This document shows, in pieces, positions 17,645 through 28,855 of a stretch of DNA of 33,365 nt. The stretch spans positions 1 to 33,365 of the forward strand of contig NW_005434484.1 in NCBI RefSeq assembly GCF_000315625.1, given 5' to 3'. Every line of letters starts with the position of its first letter. The first letter of the stretch is position 1. The position numbers and the translations under genes were made by a program. The notes under the pieces are model-generated. The model was not told the origin of the DNA. It saw only the letters and a program-made list of their open reading frames with translations, and did not search any database. This DNA is from Guillardia theta CCMP2712. Its lineage: Eukaryota; Cryptophyceae; Pyrenomonadales; Geminigeraceae.

Positions 17645-19866
17645 ATGACCGGCTTTGACAACATGCTCAGCACACAGGATGTTTTGAGGGAGATCATGAG
17701 CAGTGGGTATGATGTGAAGCTTGAAAATTGGAATACAGGCAGCCACGAGGCACGAGAAACAAAGGCTCCGGGCACTCCGGCGCGAGAAGACGCCGAACTT
17801 TTGACACAGGCGGTGAAGAGCGTTACGGCAGCTTACATGCCATCTCAGGATGTTTCTGACCTGTACCATCAACACTACCATACTCCGAATCAAGCGCCAA
17901 GATTTCTCGAACAGATCAGTATCAGTGAAGGAGCAGTTGATTCTGAAGCTCACAGTTTGCTGTCTCCTCAAGGAACTTCCGAAGAAAACTCCAAGGTTGA
18001 GCAGGGAGCTTTGGATTCGAGCACAGCGTTCTTTCCAACAGCACCTCAGCCCTGCCTGCTGGATGCTGAGAAGCAACTTGTCGCGGATGTGGCAGCTTTA
18101 AGGCACGAGGACCCTCGAGCTCGCGTGGTCAGTGGACCTTCAGCGTTGAGCCTGCAACCGAGGAGAGACGAAGCGATTTACTTGTTTGCCTGGGGTTGCT
18201 CGCACAATTATCAACTGGGAACGGGACAGTACCAAGCTCAGCCATTTCCAAAGCTGGTTTCGACTCTAACAAGGTAGTCGCCGTGATCCTGCTTGCATGA
18301 AACCTGAGACCAATGCAGACTAGGCAACGGAATCATTGACGTGTCGTACGGTGCTGACCACGGCGCAGCGATTGACAGTACAGGAAAATTGTTTACATGG
18401 GGGTAAAATGCTATCATTTTTGCTGGTGGTGGATTGATTGTACTTATCATTCCCTTGCAGATTGTGTGATCATGGCAGATTAGGCTTGAAATCGGGAAAA
18501 GACGTTCCGTATCCAACTCGAGTTGATTTCTTGAAGGATGAAGTCATTGTGGATGTAACCTGTGGGATGTACTCAAGCGCGTGTATCAGTCACGACATGA
18601 AAGTATTCACTTGGGGTTCGGGATCCAAAGGACAGCTGGGTCATGTAGAGAAGAGCGATGAGTGGCTACCGAGATCAGTCGCAGCTCTACATCACATTCC
18701 CATAGTACAGGTAAGGAATGATGGCAGGGTCATGCTGTCTGAAAGTGTGGCCTTGACAGGTCGCACTTGGATACGAGCACATGGCGGCGTTATCCCTGGA
18801 CGGTGACGTGTACACGTGGGGTGAAGGGGAACACGGGCAGTTAGGACACGGAGACTTGAATTCATGCTCTACACCGAAAAAGCTGCTCCTTGAGCTGGAA
18901 AATACTACCGGGGAGGTTGCTGACGTGGGGAGCCCTGTGCTGCTAGCATGCGGCGCGAGTGTGACGCTAATCCTCACTGACTACGGGAGACTGATCAGCT
19001 TCGGAATGTCTGAGTTTGGGGCCCTCGGGTTGGGGGAGAAGAGGCTGGCTGCACGCCCACACTTGATCACTTCGCGCATCATGGACAAGAGAAGGTGAGC
19101 AGTGAAGGTGGAGGGCAGTGCTGTCTATGTGACCTGCCTTTCTAGGTTCGTTCACTTGTCCGCCGGCGACGAGCATTGCGCGGCCGTGACGAGTAAAGGA
19201 AACGTGTACACGTGGGGTCAAGGTTGCTTCGGCGCTGTCGGGAAACCAGCTCGACGAGCCTACTCGAACCCCCCGGACTGCAGGAAACCTTATAAGCTCG
19301 AGCTGCCTCTCGACAAACGGTTTAGCTGCTTTAGCCCTGAAGTTGATGGCTGAAACATTCTGCAGAGCGTGCGCGACAAGTTGTGGAGGGAACTATACTG
19401 TCATTCTGAGCAAAGATGGCTGTGTCTTGGTGCTTGGAGATGACTCGACTGAGATTCGACCGATGCTGTACGACGAGAGTAACCCCGCCAGCGTGATGAA
19501 AGCTTCGTCTGTGTTGTGCGGTCGTTATCACTCGGTAAGAAAGCGGTCGGTAGTTGTTTGTGCTGACTGATGGTACAGGGCGCGATTTTGAACACGTTGC
19601 AGTATGAGGAAGCTCGTCGAGCTGGAGCGCATGTGGGCTGGTAAACCTTCTTGTGCCAGTCGCGTGGTGTGAGTTGCTGTACAGGCTCTCGGTTTGGCAG
19701 CGGAGGATGTCAGACTTTCTGTCATTGCCATCGAGATGGCTCAGAGACTTGGGGTAAGCCATGAACTCACTGCTTGACCTCGAGAGAGCTCACTGGTTGA
19801 CATGTGCAGGTCTGCCTTGCGGACTTCCAACGGTTCTTACGGGCTGATTTCGAACTGTCAGGCTGA
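17645..19866 (+). CDS. RCC1-repeat (beta-propeller) protein, about 606 aa
   Basis: Nine exons join in phase: 17645-18273, 18319-18402, 18461-18710, 18760-19094, 19146-19319, 19366-19534, 19579-19632, 19685-19753, 19810-19866. After ~185 residues of low-similarity sequence come RCC1 repeats: LFAWGCSHNYQLG, LFTWGLCDHGRLGL, VFTWGSGSKGQLGH, VYTWGEGEHGQLGH, LISFGMSEFGALGL, VYTWGQGCFGAVG and a degenerate last blade (VLVLGDDS). A short helical tail follows (EEARRAGAH, LAAEDVRLSVIAIEMAQRLG). RCC1 propellers act as GTPase exchange factors, ubiquitin-ligase parts or scaffolds; nothing here selects one. ATG 17645 is the first in the open frame after a TGA at about 17579; a further 5' exon is possible. 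The last three exons rest on phase and hydrophobic pattern; reading through exon 7 would stop at a nearby TAA. Confidence 0.88.
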
Positions 19867-19989
19867 ACGAGGCGCATGATGCAGGTGACAGAAAGACAGT
19901 GTAAGAAAGACTAGGAACATGTAAATAAACTCGATTGACTTGAAGATGATAATCAGACATGTGGAGGGTGCGGGTATTAGGTGTTGGGA

Positions 19990-20258
19990 TATCGTTGGAT
20001 GTTCGTACATCGTTGAGATGTTCGTACATCGTTGGGATGTTTGTATATCGTTGGGATGTTCGTATATCGTTGGGATGTTTGTACATCGTTGGGATGTTTG
20101 TACATCGTTGGGATGTTTGTACATCGTTGGGATGTTTGTATATCGTTGAAATGTTTGTATATCGTTGGGATGTTTGTACATCGTTGGGATGTTTGTATAT
20201 CGTTGGGATGTTCGTATATCGTTGGGATGTTCGTACATCGTTGGGATGTTTGTACATC
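19990..20258. repeat. 19-bp minisatellite, about 14 units
   Basis: Tandem units of ATCGTTGGGATGTTTGTAC lie ~120 nt downstream of the RCC1 stop codon, varying at T/C and C/T positions. As 19 is not a multiple of 3, all six frames give 19-residue periodic peptides; none is judged a gene. Confidence 0.97.
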
Positions 20259-20458
20259 ACACTCTTTTGACAACTTCATCCAACATATAAACATGTGAAC
20301 AAGGGTAGACCGCCAGTAGAGCCGCAAGAAGGGAGATGAGTTGGGCTGCATCATCCGCAACGCTTCACATTAAAATAATTTATGATATAAAAGTTATTTA
20401 AAAACTGTAGGAGTAAAAAGATCAGTAACGGTTTTTTTTTGAGACTGTTGCTTAAATA

Positions 20459-20873
20459 TTGACTATAGAGGCTGGTGGATAAAACTTACATCCCCATTTT
20501 AAACAACAAACTTTGACTATATCACTGGCACGTTGGCTAATAATATTTAGAGCTTTTATTTTTACTACAGCTTTTCCCTCCAGTCCAACCTCTTCGCGAT
20601 ATTTGACTATGAGTACCTATAGTGAAGCTAATATAGTCAATGATATCTCGGGACCATAGTCAATAAGGCGTACATAAGGTTTCAGTTAACATGTATCCTG
20701 GTAGTCAAGTTGGTACCTCGTCTGTATCTCCAACGCCCCGTTCGTTGTTATAGTCAATGTTGAGTGGTTATTGTCAAAAAAGATCCCTCATAGTCAATAA
20801 ATGACTGTTATAGTCAATCGAAAGTTTTCACTACGGCTGCAGAGAGAGAGAGAGAGCAGACGGTTATAGTCAA
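20459..20873. promoter_or_regulatory. Cluster of ATAGTCAA / TTGACTAT octamers upstream of the TPR-PH gene
   Basis: Nine exact copies of one octamer occur in 415 nt: as TTGACTAT at 20459, 20513 and 20603, and as ATAGTCAA at 20633, 20656, 20750, 20790, 20810 and 20866. Near matches are at 20701 and 20770. Four sites (20750, 20770, 20790, 20810) are exactly 20 nt apart. The last ends 5 nt before the ATG at 20879. Orientation flips once, near 20620. The TTGAC core resembles the W-box bound by WRKY factors, but the binding factor is unknown. It most likely controls the gene at 20879. Confidence 0.75.
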
Positions 20874-20878
20874 GCGCC

Positions 20879-23178
20879 ATGGCGGCGGAAGGCCTTGATG
20901 GAGCCATAGCGGTGCTGGGAGGAGGAGGAGGGAGGGAGGAGGGGGAAGGAAAAAGAAAAGAAGGAGGGCCTGCTGAGGAACTGAAGGAGATGAAGAGAGA
21001 TGCGACACCTGAGCTCATGCTGGACCCTCCGAGTACCCCGAAGATGAAGTGTGTGGTTTCTGGGCTGGAGAAGTTCCTCAAGGAATGGAAGGAAGGAAAG
21101 AAGATGTCGCTTGACGAGTGGGAGAGTGCTTATGGTAAGGTAGACGGGGGGACAGAAAGCGATGCCCTCGCCTTCATGTGTGAAGAAGCTGAAGCTCTCG
21201 CAATGGACGACATGGACGACGATGCTCTTTCGAAGTATTACGACATCTTCATGATCAACCGCAACCATGCTCGAACGCTTCACAGCTTCGCCGTCTTCCA
21301 CCATCGCAAGGCTCAGGTAGGGGTCGCGCGCATCCTATATGAACACTGCTTGAAGATCAGCCCTCGCCGCTGGAAGACGAGCTTCAACCTAGCCCGGTAA
21401 CTCATCGATGCTTGTGTTGCAGTAGTAACGGGAGATGCAGGCTTGAGCAGGACAACAAGATGCAGGAGGAAGCATGTGCTCGCTATGAGGAAATCATCAA
21501 GGCCGCAGAGTGCGACGACAAGACTCGATGCGACTCTCTCGCATACCTCGCTCTGCTTCACCAGGAGCACCACCAGGACTACTGCAAGGCTTGCGATCTC
21601 TACAAGCAGTCGCTAAGGATCACTCCGAACCACATCTACAGTCTTGACCACTTGTGTGCTCTCCTCCAGTCTTGTGGGATCAGCGATGATTCGAAACAGC
21701 TTCATGAGTACGTGTGTGAACTTGACGGGGAGCACGGGTAGAGTCAGGACAGCCCTTTGCCTGCCCATGACGTGCTGGATCAGGTTGCGGTGGTGCCCCT
21801 ACGGTAACAGTCTCTTCAGTGGCGAGAGGCTAGTGAAAAATAAGACGGAAGTGATCAAAAGCCTTCCTGAGGACCTTCGAACTCAGATCGTCGACTTGGT
21901 ACACTAAACCAATTTATTTGATTTTTCAGTGAAATGTTGTACAGCTCAAGGAAATATCAGAGCATGTGCCCAATACACCGACAAAAACGTCGTTACCTCT
22001 CTGTCTTCATTCTTCTTCTGACTCTCTTGTCAATGAACAGCTCGCGGAACGAGAGGCTGTCGTCCATCAAATCCTTCTCCAGCATTATCACCAGCAAGAA
22101 CTTGCGACGCAACACGGATTTGAAGAGCAGCATGCTGCTGCCGGAAGAGTGAGATCTTTGCTTGTGGTGCAGGGTGAAGTCCAGGTGGTGACGAGGATGG
22201 CAGGGGGCTGTTGACGTCCGGGTGGATGAAGAAGCGAGGATGGTACGTGACTTCCTGGAGAGATCGCTTCTTCGTTATCAAAGGCCGAGCGCTGGAGTAC
22301 TACGTGACCGACAAGAACCACCATAACGAGCAGCCAAGAGGAACTATCTGGCTGGCCGGTTGTGAGGTGGAGGACAGGGGCAAGGTTGACAACCTGTTCC
22401 TCTTTGCTGTGCTGGACAAGGTGGCCAAGAGAACGTACGAATGCGCCTGCGAGTCCGACGAGAGCCGTCAAAGTTGGATGTCAAGCATTCGAGAGGTTGC
22501 CTGGGGTGACAGGTGATGAGGAGGGAGAATGACTTCCCGTGCTGATGCTGAGGGATATGCTTGTTGCAGGCGTCATGCCCTCGAGCGTGCGGGGTCCTTC
22601 TTTGAGTCTTTGTATGCCTTTCCTGCCTGCCTGCTCCTCTCTTGACACGTCTGCAGCGTCTCTACAGCGCATGAGCATCCCGATGCACACGGAGGATCGT
22701 TTGCGCTCGGAGGGATCGTGAAGAAGCGAGGATGGTACAACACGTCATGGCAGGACCGCTACTTCCTGCTCAAGGAGAACGTGCTGGAGTACTACGCGAG
22801 CGTTCAGGCCTTCGAGTCAAGGTCGCAACCGCGAGGCAGCATCAATATCTTCGATTGTGTGGTGGAGGAAAAAGGTTCCAACGGGAAGATTTGGGAATTC
22901 ACTATCCGAGACAAGGTGAGTTGAGGGAAGCGAGGGAGGGAGAGGATGGAGAGATGAGGGAAGAAACGAGACATCTAGAGGGAGTATTGCGGGGAAGGGG
23001 GAGGAATCGTAACGAGCCTTTCAAGGGCAGCAAGAGCAGGGAGATCAGAGGGAAGGTCAAGGAAGGTTTGCATGTGACATGAGAGCAGGTCAAGAAGAGA
23101 ACTTATGAATGTGCGTGTGCGACGGAGAAGGAGAGGTCGGAATGGGTGTCTACCATCCGACAGGCGTCAAGAGTTTGA
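20879..23178 (+). CDS. TPR plus tandem PH domain protein (about 603 aa)
   Basis: Eight exons join in phase: 20879-21396, 21441-21707, 21784-21898, 21945-22148, 22196-22512, 22570-22611, 22657-22915, 23089-23178. The start ATG lies in GCGCCATGG. The N-terminus is Gly/Glu/Lys-rich; residues ~120-275 form TPR-like helices (VARILYEHCLKISPRRWKTS, CARYEEIIKAAE, DLYKQSLRITPNHIYSLDHL). After a Gln/His-rich stretch come two PH domains (about 375-470 and 500-600), which start WMKKRGWYVTSWRDRFFVI and VKKRGWYNTSWQDRYFLL and end KRTYECAC.....W.S(S/T)IR. Their similarity points to an internal duplication; only the second carries an intron before KKRTYECAC. PH domains often bind phosphoinositides or proteins at membranes. 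Whether TPR and PH parts are one gene depends on introns 21708-21783 and 21899-21944; both keep phase but are not independently proven. Confidence 0.8.
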
Positions 23179-23416
23179 TGGCTCCGTATGCCCTTCTCTG
23201 GACTTGTAGTCTTAATCCTTGTCAATTTGATTTAAAAGAGTGAAACTCTACTTGTTTTGTTGTCCTGCTCGCGCTCCCGCGCCTCCCTGCTTCCTTCCCC
23301 TCGTTCCTTCTCTGGCCTCTCACTTCCGTATCGTCCTTCTGTTTCATTATGTTCGCAATACTTTACAGCAACTTTGCTCCATCAAAAAGTCAACCAAGAA
23401 AAAACTTTGCGCGCAC

Positions 23417-25433
23417 TCATCCATTCTTCTCATCCGCCGATGGCCCCATGTCAGCCAGCATCTCCCGCAGGTCCACCACCAGCGCGGTGATGTTGTCCAT
23501 GCTCCCCAGCTGCCTCCTCGTCAGCTTCTGCCTCACCAACGAGCACCAAGAGAGGGGGAGGAGCCGAGCGACTCACAGAGGGAGTGAGGAAGTGAGTGGG
23601 AGCGAATAGCAGCGGAGGGGAATACAAGTCTGAGAGGATAACGGGCAGCAATGTCATAGGCGAGTACAAGTGTGACAAGGGGGGTGGGAGGGGGGGGAAC
23701 CTTGAGAGCCTCCGCCGTCAATTTCTTTGCAGCTGCTTGCGCATTCTTCTCGCCTGAGATGATCGTTGCAACCTGGACGACAACCATGACACTCATTGCA
23801 CGCCCAGCCGCTTCCCTCAAGCAAGTCTCCAGACCTCTTCCTTGGCTCCCACTACTATCTCCTCTCCTTTCACACTCCCACCACACAATTTGCTTATTGC
23901 ATTCCCCTGCTTGTCTCAACTCCTCTGCTTCCATTGCAGCCACTTTTACCTGCACGTTGGTCATCACGTCCCAGAGGCCATCCGTAGCCATGACAAGAAA
24001 ATCATCGCCCTGCAAGCGCTTGAGCCTTGAGAAGCGGAGGAGGAGAGTGGTGAGGAACAGGGAGGACAAGCGATGGTACCGGCTCAAGCTTCTTGTAGCG
24101 GATCTCGGGCTCCGCAATGACCCAATTCTTCAGCTCCCTAACAGCAGCGCGTGAGAGGAGGAGGATCCAGGAGCTCTTCATGCCTGTCACCAATGCCGCG
24201 AGAAGTAGCAAGGATGCCGTTCACTCTTGCACACCCGAAATAGACCACGGTTCCTCCCGCCTTGCGTTCCATCAGCACAAGTGAGGACGCGCCTGCTCTT
24301 CAGACCTGCTCGATCCTCTCTCGCTCGCTCGGACGGTCTGGTTTGTGATCTACACTCATGGGAATGGCAGACTGACCACAGCAAAGGATAGCCCGACTGG
24401 CACACAAAGTGAGCAAAGATCACCTACAAGCAGCTGACAACTCGCCTGTCCCCCGCGTTGGCAACATAAAGCTCACGTCCCACCAGGAGCGCCGTAGCTG
24501 CTGTGCTGCCATCGCTGTGCTCCCGTCAAGACCGACAGTGAAGGCCAGCACAACAATCACTTGAGGTTCTCCTTCTCCGCCCGCTGCAGGAATGAGGCGT
24601 CTGTCTTCATGAACGCTGATTGGAGTGCCTGCGGGAAATCTTATTCGAGCTTCTTAATACCCTCGCTCACCTCTCGCGGCCCGAGTTGCTGTAGGTCGAC
24701 CTCCAGGTACTTGGCTGGCAACGCATCAGCACAGGAAAGAAACGTCTCATGGTTCTTCTCACCCAGTTGGTCCCTCGCAAACTGCGAAGCTCTCTTGCCG
24801 CTGTGTCCGTCAAATACTCCGAAGAAGCAGGACTTGCCGGAAGCTGCGGGGCAGGATAGATCAGACGGCCACATAGCCCAGCCGTGACTCACTTCCAAAG
24901 TTCAACGAGGTGAAGTGCATGTCCTCCATGTACGGTCGGCGACCCTGCACGAGGCTTGATCGCATCGTCAGGCTTTGGTAGCAGCAGGAGGAGCAGGAGG
25001 AGCAGGAGGAGCAGGAAGAGGATCAAGACCTGTAGCCCACGCTTGGCTTTGACTTCGATCCAGGCTCAAACCCGTCTTCGTCCTTGAACCTCTCAACCCC
25101 AATGCCGGTGAGACGTTGAAGCAAAAACATCCCGACGAGAAAAAGGGAGATGACACTCGAAAGCTGAACACAGCCTGTAACAGGAATGAGGAGAAGACAA
25201 CCTGATCAGTTTCCACATAGAAATCGTGACACAAAATCGACATTGCAACAGCAACATTGCAAACAGACAGACGTGTTCACTTACCCAAAAGAGAGCAAAC
25301 AAACGCGAAAAACACTCCCTTCTCCAACAAGCTCATAGCAGCATCCTCATCCCCCTCCTGCTTTTCTAGCTGGACTCGCCCTCCCAGGAAATCTTCGCCC
25401 ACCAACGTCCAGGTTGCAAACCCAATGAAGATC
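23417..25433 (-). CDS. Membrane-anchored PP2C-type Ser/Thr phosphatase (at least 374 aa; 5' exon not found)
   Basis: Twelve exons from right to left: 25433-25285, 25174-25030, 24954-24893, 24843-24671, 24628-24561, 24514-24446, 24396-24306, 24260-24184, 24137-24080, 24018-23950, 23772-23701, 23509-23417. Metal-binding and signature motifs are intact: GRRPYMEDMH, GVFDGHSG, DGSTATAALL, ANAGDSRAIL, VDHKPDRPSERERI, ATSRGIGD, MATDGLWDVM and GSMDNITALVVD. Before the catalytic domain is a hydrophobic stretch (GVFFAFVCSLLG then LSSVISLFLVGMFLLQ) that should span a membrane once or twice. PP2C enzymes dephosphorylate Ser/Thr using two metal ions. Two introns use GC donors (24397-24445, 24138-24183); the first is needed to rebuild the GDSR motif. 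The upstream exon and start codon are unresolved. It converges with the TPR-PH gene (238-nt gap). Confidence 0.9.
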
Positions 25434-26301
25434 CTGAAATGTCGAGACACGCATCAGTCCCATCGCGTTCCACAGCACCTTTTTCAAAAGAGTTGGCCAC
25501 GGGTTCCACAAGATTACAATAGAATGTTTCTTGATATCAGCTCACATAATTTGTTCCATCAAACACCCAACTGCATGCTCTCGTCCTCTCAAACTTTCTT
25601 AACCCAACCCATCGACCACACCTACATTCTCCCTGACTATCATGATTCAAAGGCTTGTCTAACAAGCTCAGATAGCTCCTTTTCCTCACATAATGATAGG
25701 TGCATTTCAACAACTACTCCTCAGCTTATTCTCTTCTCTTTCCCAGGCGTCAATCTTCTATGTTTCATTACGATCGGCTTCGGAAAATTGCTCACGAGAG
25801 GGCTCCACCCTCCTTCTCTTCTTGCTCCTCTGCTCTTGCTGCTCATGACTGTAGCAGCTTTCCTCGTTCTCTCCACCTCCCTCTCCCTCTCCCTCTCCCC
25901 CTCCCCCCCCCCCTCCGTTTTCTCCTCTCAAACTCGCACGGTTCCCTGCATGGCCTCGTGACCTACCCCACCTACCCATCCCGCTATATCACCCCCTTCC
26001 GGCCCACCATAGTTGAAAGTACCCCCCAAATTCCTATGAATACAAGGGGTAAATGCCCATAAACTTTTCGAAAATTCCCTTTCCACCCCTTCAAACGATG
26101 CCATTGGCCACACCACCCCCGGTCGACCTATTCCCCAAACTTTCGACTTGCAAGGGGAAGGGCAAAGTCCAGTTCAGGTGGGTGGTAGGTAGTAGAATAG
26201 ATTTTACCAGGGGTGTTTAGCAAGAGATTTTAGAGGGTCCACGGGTCATAAATGGGTATGAATAGGGGTAGTCGGAAGATGCAAGGAGCTAAAAGGGTAG
26301 G
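25434..26301. other. Intergenic, 5' side of the PP2C gene
   Basis: An acceptor-like site (rc of 25434-25442) shows that the PP2C gene has at least one more exon further right, possibly near 25760-25980 where a minus-strand frame rich in G/E and K/R lies; its phase does not match clearly. A CT-rich run (about 25870-25920) and several GGGGTA-type motifs occur. I see no other gene. Confidence 0.3.
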
Positions 26302-26349
26302 GTGGAAGACCAAGGAGGGTACTTCCGCAAATACCAGAGGCGGCGGGCA

Positions 26350-26898
26350 ATGTGGTCGTGGTGCTGCTGGGAGGTCAATGGCGGGAAGTATGAGTGGGGA
26401 AGCGCCGACGACGAGGAGCTGAGATCGTTCTCGGAGGTAGAGAAGGACGCTTTGAGGAGGAGGACGCTGGCCAGGCGCAAAGAGCACTTGTTCAACCCGG
26501 CTGAGCCAGAGAAACAACCTGAGCCCAGAAGGCCTTCGCAGAGTCCGAGGAGGAAGATGCAGAGTATTCAGATGTCAGAGATTTACTGCGATCAGTATCT
26601 AGACATCTGAAAAGAAGAGAGTTAGAGCTTATTGTCAGTGATGCCTGACATGCTGGGATTCCTCCTGTCCTACTGTGGATGCCCGAGAGCGCGAGGATCG
26701 AATGATGCTTCGCAGCAAGAGCTGGACTCCGAGAGGGCTCGCTACGAGAGCATGCTCGACCTAGCAAGAGATAATCCCACAGTGTCAGGTACTGATGTTG
26801 AAAAGGCCTTTGTTGCAGCTAAGAGCGATGATCCAAACGCAAACACCAACGTGAAAAAGTCTTCCAAAGCCAACAGTATTGGTCGATACAGGAAATGA
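26350..26898 (+). CDS. Hypothetical protein, exon structure tentative
   Basis: Three open stretches can be joined in phase: 26350-26436, 26529-26637 and 26690-26898. They include KAFAESEEEDAEYSDVRDLL, HLKRRELELIV and a C-terminal part with ELDSERARYESMLDLARDN and DVEKAFVAAKSDDP. The residue mix is hydrophilic and helical, typical of a small coiled-coil or disordered protein. No family is recognised. The ATG at 26350 is one choice; the frame is open further 5'. All three frames have individually coding-like stretches, which is why splicing is proposed. Confidence 0.35.
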
Positions 26899-28855
26899 GT
26901 ACAGCAGGAATATTCATTCGAACTTCTTTCTCCTCATCCTTCTATGCTTTAAGTCTGGAGTGTGAGGAAAACCTTCGTGCGTGGAGGCTCTCTGATTTGG
27001 ACCATCCCCTGGATATTCATTGTTGTGTTGAAAGCGTCTTGAACCGTTTGAAAAGTTGAGGATTTTTAAGTAGGACTGAGTTCAGATCCAAAAAGCAAAA
27101 TGTTACAAGCTTGAATTGGTTGTCACTCTATCCAACACTCGGCATGTACTACAAGTTTGCTCAGTCCGATGCTGACAGATGCGGCGGCATACTAATCCGA
27201 TTGGCCGCGCCGCCGCCATTATGCGTTCAACGACTCGCTGCAGCTACCAGCCACGGCTTCTCGGCTAGTCCTACTCGACCGTACGGCCACACTCCGAGCA
27301 CACAGACGGTACGGTAGCCTGCCACTGAGTCACGAGTAGCACAGTGAAAGCGGCCGCTGAGTGGCTGATCATATGATCCGACCGCCGGGATCATAGTGCT
27401 TTCCTGGCAGTTTGACTGATCATCATAGTATAACTTCGAGTAAAGCCACTCATGCCCCGCCGGGCCGCGCCATCCGATCCGAGCCACGGCACCGAACCGA
27501 TCGTACTGGAGTCACGCCGACAGTCGGACGCTCCAAGCTCGGACCGGGGCCCGGGACGGCGGCCCGGGCCCGGGGCTCCGCCGCGGCGGCCGGGCTGCGC
27601 CGGTGAAAAGTACTAAGTTTTACAACCCGTGTTGCGGCCCTGAAAACGTTACATGGCCGTTAGATGATCATGACATAAAATGGATTTATTAGTTTTAAAA
27701 CTATAAAAGCTCAAATAAACCCGCTCACTACGCAGGGGTTGATGAGATACTACAGGGGATAGGGAGGTAGGGGTTGTCCTGTTTCTAGCACTGCTACGAC
27801 AGCTACGGTAGGGGTGGTCAAAGTTGTGGTCCTGCAGTATGGATATATGGGGGTAGGACTACGCCCTCGACCATGGGAAGTAGAAGATGTGGGGAGAAAC
27901 GGTGGGTTCGATAAGGATATAATGAGGTGGAATATGGGGTAGGGGTAGTAAGGAGTAGGGGTATATCCTAGGAAATGACCCTAAAATATTAGTAATGGTT
28001 TGTACCCACATGAAAAACAGTTTTAAAAAGAAACATTCTTTTTTAACTAGACCGTTCGGGAATGGTGGTCGAGGCTCGAGGTGGAGAGGGGAGGGGAGGG
28101 ACAAGAAGTTGGGCGAGCTAGACATCTGACAAAGAAGGAGATCGATGGACTTCAAGACAGAGAGACAGATGGACACACAGGCTAAATAATGCGGAAGATG
28201 CAGGATAGTGTGGAGTTAGGAGCAGCTGAACAGTTTAAAAAAAATGGGCTGAGAGTAGGATCGAATGATAAGGGGAGATTCTGAGAGTCAAACAGAAGAA
28301 CCTGATCAATCTGTCCAGGGCAGAAATTCAGATGTAGGAATGAGGGATTCGAATTGCTGCAGACCTCAAAGGTCAAATTAAGATAGAATGAGCGCAGTTT
28401 TATTCGAAATTAAAGTGTTGTCGAATGAGGACCTTTTGTAAAGTAGAAAAAAGTGCTTTGCTCATGTTTACTTCTATCATCATCTTTGGCTATAGATGGT
28501 TGTATGCAAGCAGATATCCTCCTCTTTTTGTTCAAAATGCTTCTGTTGTATTGGGTCTGTGGCTTGAGAACTTCTCTACGCATTCTACTGCCATGAATGA
28601 TAGCACTCCGATGGCTCCTCTATCCTCCTCAGTCATACCTCTTGCTGTTCTCCCTTCCTTTTCTTCTGGAGCTCATTCGAAGCAACTGCTCTCGCTTACG
28701 ATGTGCCGAAGCATGGCGTGAAGCTTCAAGCCACAGCCGGGACCGGATTGACGATTGTGGAATTCATGGGCAGGCATGGCAAGTTAGGTATTAGCAAACA
28801 TTGCCGATCGGTTCGACTGAAGTTTTAACAGGATGTGTTAGCTTCTGAAGAACAA
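26899..28855. other. Long intergenic region
   Basis: It holds a GC-rich repeat island (27170-27610), then AT-rich sequence to about 28400 with repeated TAGGGGT-like strings (around 27760-27960). At 28597-28782 a frame (M at 28597) can be spliced in phase (28783-28831 removed) to the next gene, so the 5' end of that gene may begin here. No RNA gene was recognised. Confidence 0.4.
27170..27610. repeat. GC-rich dispersed repeat island, second copy
   Basis: This island contains GAGTCACGAGTA, CGAGTAAAGCC, GGCCGGGCTGCGCC and GTGAAAAGTAC, all close to strings in the island at about 16840-17060. It is bordered by AT-rich DNA. No terminal inverted repeat or coding frame could be defined by eye, so it may be a decayed non-autonomous element or another repeat type. 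Confidence 0.45.

Noticed and set aside
17459-18076. A 205-codon minus-strand frame
   Set aside because: It lies antisense to the first RCC1 exon, whose frame continues in phase into clear RCC1 repeats; the antisense peptide has no recognisable domain.
19790-20360. Several overlapping frames of 69-156 codons on both strands with periodic TSQRYTNIPT- or SLGCSYIVG-like peptides
   Set aside because: They are the 19-bp minisatellite read in different frames; a 19-nt unit gives 19-residue periods in every frame, with no sign of selection.
27859-28376. Minus-strand frames of 105 and 64 codons
   Set aside because: Pro/Leu/Ser/Ile-rich composition in AT-rich DNA, no domain, no partner exons in phase.
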